From assembly GCA_036501345.1 (NCBI GenBank), contig DASYAN010000509.1, forward strand, positions 1-9,049: a stretch of DNA of 9,049 bases, read 5' to 3'. How positions within the stretch are numbered: the first letter of the stretch is position 1; every line of letters starts with the position of its first letter. The position numbers and the translations under genes are program-made. Positions 7,357 to 9,049 of this stretch are shown piece by piece. The DNA is from DASYAN01 sp036501345. GTDB taxonomy: Bacteria; Chloroflexota; Ktedonobacteria; Ktedonobacterales; Ktedonobacteraceae. The notes beneath the pieces are model-generated. The model was not told the DNA's origin. It searched no databases and saw nothing but the letters and a program-made list of their open reading frames with translations.

Positions 7357-8565
7357 TTATAGCATTGAAAAGCGGTCAGTTTTTTCTGCCAACGCTTGTT
7401 CCACATCATAATTTAGCAACCAATCTTGCATCAAGGGATTTTCGCTATGAAGTGCCTGATCTCGTTGTTGCTGCTGTTGTCTATCAGATAGTTGGAAGGT
7501 TTTTCCATTTGCACGTGCTCCTTCCTGAACTCTTGTAGTACGAGGCCGTCGCAGTGTCTCATAGCGTAGTAACCCTTCAGGAATATGGCCAATAGTTATG
7601 TTTTTCAAGCAGCCCGCGAGTACAACGGCATCCTCGATCGCTTGTCCGGCACCTTGTGCCTGATGTGGTAGCATGGGGTGAGCGGCATCGCCCAGGAGAG
7701 TAACGAGCCCAGTGCTCCAGCGCTCCAGCGGTTGGCGGTCGTACAATGCCCCGCACTTTATACTATCAAGTGCATAAATAATACGCTGAATGGGTTCTGC
7801 CCAATCAGCAAACTCGGTTGCCAGATCTTCAATGCGCCCCTCTGTCATCCAGGACTCTACTCGCCAATCGCCTGCTGGGACAACTGCAACTAGGTTAAAG
7901 AGACGACCAGCAGAAATTGGGTAACAGACAATATGTCGCTGTGGACCTAACCAAAGTTTCACGCTTGGTTCATCTTGTGCGAGAAATGTCAGACGCTGTG
8001 CAGGAATCAGGCCACGATAAGCCCTCGTCCCCGCAAACTGAGGTATGTCATCTGCAATCATTTTGCGGATGACAGAGTGGATACCATCAGCACCAATTAC
8101 GGCATTGGCATGTACAATCGTACCATCGGCAAAGGCCAATTCAGCTCCTGTGCTATCCTGCTTAACCCCAGTACAACATTTTCCAAGATGAATGCACTCC
8201 GCTGGTATCTGCTCATACAGCAATGTATGCAGATCTGCCCGATGAAGGATATAGTGTGGTGCCCCATATCTGGCTTCGATTGCATCTCCCATAGGATAGC
8301 GTGCAATAAGTTGGTCATTCTGCCAATTCCGCAATTCCATAGAAGCTGGTCGCACTGCCAGTTCACGCAGCCGCGCTCCTAGCCCCAAGCGTTGTAGCAG
8401 GCGCACAACATTTGGTGAAATCTGCAGGCCAGCTCCAACCTCGCTCAATTGTGCTGTCTGTTCAAAGATCTCTACCTTGATATTGGCACGTAAAAGTGCT
8501 ATCGCAGCTATCAAACCACCAATCCCAGCACCGATAATTGCAATATGTATATTTCTTTGTTTCAT
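7357..8565 (-). CDS. FAD-dependent aromatic monooxygenase, salicylate-hydroxylase-like
   Basis: 402 aa, a normal length for single-component flavoprotein hydroxylases. FAD motifs are in order: GAGIGG at 12-17 after a beta strand, the DG motif GADGIHS from 158, and GDAAHPMLPHQAQGAGQAIEDA from 292. The C-terminus (RPRTTRVQEGARANGKTFQLSD, then DWLLNYD) is like salicylate 1-monooxygenase and 3-hydroxybenzoate 6-hydroxylase. Such enzymes use NAD(P)H and oxygen to hydroxylate phenolic acids, in several cases with loss of the carboxyl group. The ATG at 8565 is the only sensible start; its ribosome site is weak (AAAAAGAG, seven bases before). A short glutamine run (363-367) interrupts the C-terminal region. 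It leads the minus-strand gene set and is divergent from the gene at the right edge. Substrate cannot be read from sequence; a halogenated or plain 4-hydroxybenzoate is the inference from the neighbours. Confidence 0.88.
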   Translation of the reverse strand: MKQRNIHIAIIGAGIGGLIAAIALLRANIKVEIFEQTAQLSEVGAGLQISPNVVRLLQRLGLGARLRELAVRPASMELRNWQNDQLIARYPMGDAIEARYGAPHYILHRADLHTLLYEQIPAECIHLGKCCTGVKQDSTGAELAFADGTIVHANAVIGADGIHSVIRKMIADDIPQFAGTRAYRGLIPAQRLTFLAQDEPSVKLWLGPQRHIVCYPISAGRLFNLVAVVPAGDWRVESWMTEGRIEDLATEFADWAEPIQRIIYALDSIKCGALYDRQPLERWSTGLVTLLGDAAHPMLPHQAQGAGQAIEDAVVLAGCLKNITIGHIPEGLLRYETLRRPRTTRVQEGARANGKTFQLSDRQQQQQRDQALHSENPLMQDWLLNYDVEQALAEKTDRFSML

Positions 8566-8591
8566 CTTTGACTCTTTTTATATCAGGTTCT

Positions 8592-8617
8592 ACATACACA
8601 CAAACAAGTCAGTATGT
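8592..8617. promoter_or_regulatory. Dyad ACATAC-N14-GTATGT upstream of the monooxygenase
   Basis: Six-base perfect arms start 27 bases upstream of the monooxygenase ATG. They overlap a possible minus-strand promoter, TGGACA (8615-8620), 18 bases, TATGTA (8591-8596), whose -10 is poor. If that promoter is real, a repressor bound at this dyad would block it. Confidence 0.25.
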
Positions 8618-8671
8618 CCAGTTAGCGGGTCGAGCCCTCTTTAAAAACCGTATTGATAAATAATGACTCCA

Positions 8672-8713
8672 AATGTCATATTTGTTGAGATGCTTCCCAG
8701 ACAATATGACATT
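8672..8713. promoter_or_regulatory. Perfect 11-bp dyad AATGTCATATT / AATATGACATT
   Basis: The arms at 8672-8682 and 8703-8713 are exact reverse complements with a 20-base spacer, which puts them about three helical turns apart on the same face. There is no T-run on either side, so it is operator-like rather than a terminator. A third copy of the half-site TATGACA occurs at 8780-8786. The protein that binds is unknown. Confidence 0.5.
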
Positions 8714-8723
8714 CATCAGATAT

Positions 8724-8744
8724 CTTACTACTTACTACTTACAT
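8724..8744 (+). repeat. Short tandem repeat CTTACTA, three units (last imperfect)
   Basis: CTTACTA, CTTACTA, CTTACAT in a row between two dyads of the divergent intergenic region. It could be part of a regulator site or simple-sequence drift. Confidence 0.55.
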
Positions 8745-8756
8745 ATATCTATCTTT

Positions 8757-8776
8757 CAAGTATAAGTTAGTACTTG
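8757..8776. promoter_or_regulatory. 20-bp dyad CAAGTA-N8-TACTTG
   Basis: Six-base perfect arms with an eight-base spacer, a size typical of TetR- or MarR-type operators. It overlaps the left arm of the larger dyad at 8762-8805. Confidence 0.35.
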
Positions 8777-8805
8777 TATTATGACAATGTATTAATCTAA
8801 CTTAT
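8762..8805. promoter_or_regulatory. 9-bp dyad ATAAGTTAG / CTAACTTAT
   Basis: Exact reverse-complement arms at 8762-8770 and 8797-8805 around a 26-base spacer that holds a TATGACA half-site. Overlap with the dyad at 8757-8776 suggests either alternative DNA structures or two competing binding sites. Confidence 0.4.
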
Positions 8806-8838
8806 GATCTTCTTGTGATATATTCAAAGTAACTATAG

Positions 8839-8858
8839 GGTATAGATATCAATATACC
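8839..8858. promoter_or_regulatory. 20-bp dyad GGTATA-N8-TATACC
   Basis: Six-base perfect arms with an eight-base spacer, the same geometry as 8757-8776 but a different half-site. It lies about 70 bases upstream of the likely -10 of the right-edge gene. Confidence 0.35.
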
Positions 8859-8872
8859 TGCAACAAAGCTAA

Positions 8873-8910
8873 ATCCCAGCCAGAAGCTATCTCATGTATA
8901 TATCTGGGAT
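8873..8910. promoter_or_regulatory. 7-bp dyad ATCCCAG / CTGGGAT near the right-edge promoter
   Basis: Perfect arms at 8873-8879 and 8904-8910 with a 24-base AT-rich spacer. The right arm reaches the place where the -35 of the TATAAT at 8930 would lie, so binding here could control that promoter. Confidence 0.3.
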
Positions 8911-8929
8911 AGGAAGTTCTCTCTGAGTG

Positions 8930-8935
8930 TATAAT
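8930..8935 (+). promoter_or_regulatory. -10 box for the right-edge gene
   Basis: A perfect TATAAT 49 bases upstream of the ATG at 8985. The -35 position has no good match, which would suit an activator-dependent or weak promoter. Confidence 0.4.
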
Positions 8936-8984
8936 CCAAATGTGACTCGATTTGAACACATTTTGAAAGGCAGGTGTAACACCA

Positions 8985-9049
8985 ATGCCCATATTGCCTC
9001 CCATACGTACCATCACACTTGGTATTGCCGAACCTCACCCTATTCCAGC
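8985..9049 (+). CDS. Start of a gene cut by the window edge, possibly DUF711 family
   Basis: ATG with AGGTG eight bases upstream and a TATAAT further up. Only the first 21 residues are visible: MPILPPIRTITLGIAEPHPI and one proline. The IRTITLGI opening resembles the N-terminus of DUF711/UPF0210 proteins as I remember them; those are uncharacterised. It diverges from the FAD monooxygenase and shares its intergenic control region. Gene start is fairly likely; the family is a tentative call from a very short stretch. Confidence 0.5.
   Translation, partial: MPILPPIRTITLGIAEPHPIP

Noticed and set aside
7356..7361. Perfect minus-strand TATAAT at the end of the monooxygenase gene
   Set aside because: It spans the stop codon in an AT-rich stretch and has no -35 at a suitable distance; probably chance.

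Overview
This window looks like chromosomal DNA from a filamentous, spore-forming Chloroflexota bacterium of the Ktedonobacteria type. That is an inference from the neprosin-family secreted protein, the mid-range base composition and the mix of secondary-metabolism flavoenzymes; no rRNA or other taxonomic marker is present.

Layout from left to right. Bases 2-535 (+) hold the C-terminal half of a neprosin-domain protein. It converges on, and overlaps by four bases, a large minus-strand gene (532-3732) for a one-polypeptide Dna2-type iron-sulfur nuclease plus SF1 helicase. Next comes a minus-strand set read from right to left: a salicylate-hydroxylase-like FAD monooxygenase (7357-8565), a 48-codon ORF with a good ribosome site (7100-7246), a chorismate pyruvate-lyase family enzyme (6000-6575), a 62-codon ORF (5806-5994) and a flavin-dependent halogenase (4013-5776). 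A 446-bp segment bounded by perfect 14-bp inverted repeats (6695-7140) lies between the monooxygenase side and the lyase side and resembles a MITE or a decayed insertion element. At the right edge a plus-strand gene begins (8985), possibly DUF711 family. It is divergent from the monooxygenase across a 419-bp, AT-rich intergenic region packed with dyads.

The most interesting reading is that lyase, small ORF and halogenase form one operon, with the monooxygenase as a likely partner. Chorismate would give 4-hydroxybenzoate, which the halogenase could halogenate on the ring. The monooxygenase (a family that includes decarboxylating hydroxylases) could then turn the product into a halogenated hydroquinone or catechol. 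This parallels the marine bmp logic of a chorismate lyase paired with a flavin halogenase, but with a different halogenase type and in what looks like a non-marine lineage. The pathway is inferred from families, active-site residues and order only. The helicase-nuclease appears to be a separate unit with its own promoter-like sequence.
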